Source: Clostridia bacterium (GTDB lineage: Bacteria > Bacillota_A > Clostridia > Christensenellales > Borkfalkiaceae). From it: a stretch of DNA of 7,836 bases. The translations under genes and the position numbers were made by a program. The notes beneath the pieces were generated by a model, which saw only the letters and a list, made by a program, of their open reading frames with translations, made no database searches and was not told the origin of the DNA. How positions within the stretch are numbered: the first letter of the stretch is position 1; the number at the start of each line of letters is the position of its first letter. The DNA is taken from NCBI GenBank assembly GCA_017504735.1, contig JAFVQP010000042.1:1-7836 (forward strand), in the 5' to 3' direction. Positions 7,018 through 7,836 of this stretch are shown one piece after another.

Positions 7018-7043
7018 CAAGTTACTCCCATAAAAAGTTGTGA

Positions 7044-7076
7044 AACCGCCGCCGAAGGAATACTTCGACGGCGGTT
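7044..7076 (-). terminator. Terminator after the split pfl genes
   Basis: Arms at 7044-7057 and 7063-7076 form a 14-bp GC-rich stem with a 5-base loop. The one non-Watson-Crick position is a G-U pair in minus-strand RNA but a C-A mismatch in plus-strand RNA, so the structure is built for minus-strand transcripts. The downstream T-tract is interrupted (TTTCACAACTTTTT), so some read-through into the hydrolase gene 26 bases beyond is likely; no separate promoter for that gene was recognised. Confidence 0.72.
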
Positions 7077-7109
7077 AATTACGTGATTATTCTATCACCA
7101 AGCGCCGAA

Positions 7110-7343
7110 TTACATGGATTCGTGAATGGTTCTGGAAATAACGTCATCCTGCTGTTCTTTCGTAAGCTTAATGAAGTTTACTGCATAACCGGAAACACGG
7201 ATGGTGAGTTGAGGATACTTTTCAGGGTGTGCCTGTGCATCCAAAAGGGTTTCGCGATCGAATACGTTAACGTTGAGGTGATGCCCACCGTCGCCAACGT
7301 AACCATCTAACATAGCTACCAAATTGTCTACTCTTTGCGACAT
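7110..7343 (-). CDS. grcA: Stand-alone glycyl radical domain of pyruvate formate-lyase (GrcA-like small subunit)
   Basis: This 77-residue protein is the C-terminal glycyl radical domain of pyruvate formate-lyase as a separate gene. It contains [40 protein letters not shown] with the radical-bearing Gly52, and [14 protein letters not shown], all matching the end of PflB. The residue pattern corresponds to E. coli PflB from about the EVRKTNLAGLMDGY segment to the C-terminus. E. coli GrcA (YfiD), the spare part for oxygen-damaged enzyme, is longer (about 127 residues) with an unrelated N-terminal half, which is missing here. The ATG has AAAGGAGA 7 bases upstream. The large chain encoded just before lacks this domain, so the two proteins most likely assemble, with the small one being activated by an S-adenosylmethionine radical activase not present in the window. 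Confidence 0.93.
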   Translation of the reverse strand: MSQRVDNLVAMLDGYVGDGGHHLNVNVFDRETLLDAQAHPEKYPQLTIRVSGYAVNFIKLTKEQQDDVISRTIHESM

Positions 7344-7350
7344 AATATTA

Positions 7351-7358
7351 TCTCCTTT
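7351..7358 (-). promoter_or_regulatory. Strong ribosome binding site of the glycyl radical subunit
   Basis: AAAGGAGA lies 7 bases before the ATG at 7343, in an AT-rich unstructured stretch. It shows that the small protein has its own translation start and is not made by read-through or frameshift from the large chain. Confidence 0.85.
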
Positions 7359-7383
7359 ATAATTATTGTATTTACAGTCGGCC

Positions 7384-7407
7384 TGCCTGCGTTACTATAC
7401 GCAGGCA
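7384..7407 (-). promoter_or_regulatory. Intercistronic hairpin between the two pfl genes
   Basis: TGCCTGCGT and ACGCAGGCA form a perfect 9-bp stem with a 6-base loop, about 20 bases after the large-chain stop. In the minus-strand direction it is followed by GGCCGACTG, not a T-tract, so it is not a standard terminator. It could be a stability or processing element that sets the ratio of large to small subunit, or a weak attenuator. Function is inferred. Confidence 0.7.
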
Positions 7408-7428
7408 AAAACCGAACGCATTTGAAAA

Positions 7429-7836
7429 TTAGTCTTCTTTACCAAGAGATGCAGGCATGATGGAGAAGGTGTTGGAAATACCATCACGAGAATATTCGTA
7501 AGGCAATTTTGCAACCGATTCCAAAGATGCGAGTGCACCGTTGCTATCTCTACCGTGCATGGGGTTCGCACCAGGAGCAAGAGGCGTACCAGCAAGACGA
7601 CCGTCAGGCGTCGTACCAGTCTTCTTACCATATACAACGTTGGACGTGATGGTAAGGATGGACGTGGTAGGTACACTTTCACGATAGGTGTAGTGGCTCT
7701 TAACCTTGCCCATGAAGGTCTTCAAGATCCATACAGCAAGTTCGTCTGCTCTATCATCGTTGTTACCATATTTAGGGAAATCACCTTCGATACGGAAGTC
7801 AACTACGATACCGTCTTCGTTACGAACGGGGTATAC
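7429..7836 (-). CDS. pflB: Pyruvate formate-lyase large chain lacking the glycyl radical domain (N-terminal part outside window)
   Basis: The visible 135 residues are the region of PflB just before the radical domain: [43 protein letters not shown]-like [44 protein letters not shown] and [18 protein letters not shown], then TAA. The family enzyme converts pyruvate and CoA to acetyl-CoA and formate under anaerobic conditions. In E. coli the chain continues from GKDD directly into the glycyl radical domain; here it stops at that junction and the domain is a separate downstream gene in another frame. The frame is open to the right edge, so the TTG at 7725 is internal and not a start. The two active-site cysteines would lie outside the window. 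Some other family member of similar ending cannot be excluded, but the residue match to PflB is close. Confidence 0.94.
   Translation of the reverse strand, partial: VYPVRNEDGIVVDFRIEGDFPKYGNNDDRADELAVWILKTFMGKVKSHYTYRESVPTTSILTITSNVVYGKKTGTTPDGRLAGTPLAPGANPMHGRDSNGALASLESVAKLPYEYSRDGISNTFSIMPASLGKED

Noticed and set aside
7083..7098. Small inverted repeat GTGAT-N6-ATCAC downstream of the glycyl radical gene
   Set aside because: Only 5-base arms in AT-rich DNA between a stop codon and a clear terminator; no promoter nearby for it to control.
7344..7431. Frameshift or stop-codon read-through joining the two pfl genes
   Set aside because: The two coding frames differ, the gap encodes no PflB-like residues, and it holds a hairpin and a separate strong ribosome binding site.
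7395..7682. Minus-strand open frame of 95 codons overlapping pflB
   Set aside because: Its product is Leu/Arg-rich without a domain, and it overlaps in another frame the pflB sequence, which matches the family throughout.

Overview
The window looks like chromosome of an anaerobic Firmicute, most likely a gut-type clostridium. The evidence is Gram-positive style Shine-Dalgarno sites, a consensus sigma-A promoter, three lipobox-bearing lipoproteins, an Opp-type peptide ABC transporter and pyruvate formate-lyase. This placement is inference from gene content, not a phylogenetic result. Gene density is high: no gene-free stretch exceeds about 110 bases, and no tRNA, rRNA, CRISPR array or insertion sequence was seen.

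Layout. Positions 1-3691 hold a minus-strand oligopeptide transporter operon, read right to left: a very large lipoprotein substrate-binding protein, then permease OppB, then permease OppC. OppC runs off the left edge and was found by translating the edge by hand. After its first membrane helix it carries what looks like an RCC1-type repeat. Divergent from this operon, a near-perfect promoter (3742-3770) drives a plus-strand lipoprotein serpin (3801-5063) with an antitrypsin-like Met-Ser at the predicted reactive bond. A shared bidirectional terminator (5075-5106) separates the serpin from a convergent minus-strand pair: tcdA (tRNA ct6A37 synthesis) and, just upstream of it, a lipoprotein metallo-beta-lactamase-fold hydrolase related to the ComEC hydrolase domain.

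At the right end (7110-7836, minus strand) is pyruvate formate-lyase in two genes. The large chain ends just before the glycyl radical domain. That domain is supplied by a separate 77-residue protein with its own strong ribosome binding site, after an 85-base gap containing a perfect 9-bp hairpin. The two parts are in different frames, so this is a true gene split and not one stop codon.

Together the genes suggest a fermentative, peptide-importing cell: outside, a peptide binder and a protease inhibitor; inside, formate-producing pyruvate cleavage. The observations most worth following are the split formate-lyase, the RCC1-like insertion in OppC, the serpin reactive loop, and a short GC-rich motif (GGGGGCAGGTAYG) present four times on one strand, including one 22-bp exact repeat shared by two unrelated genes.
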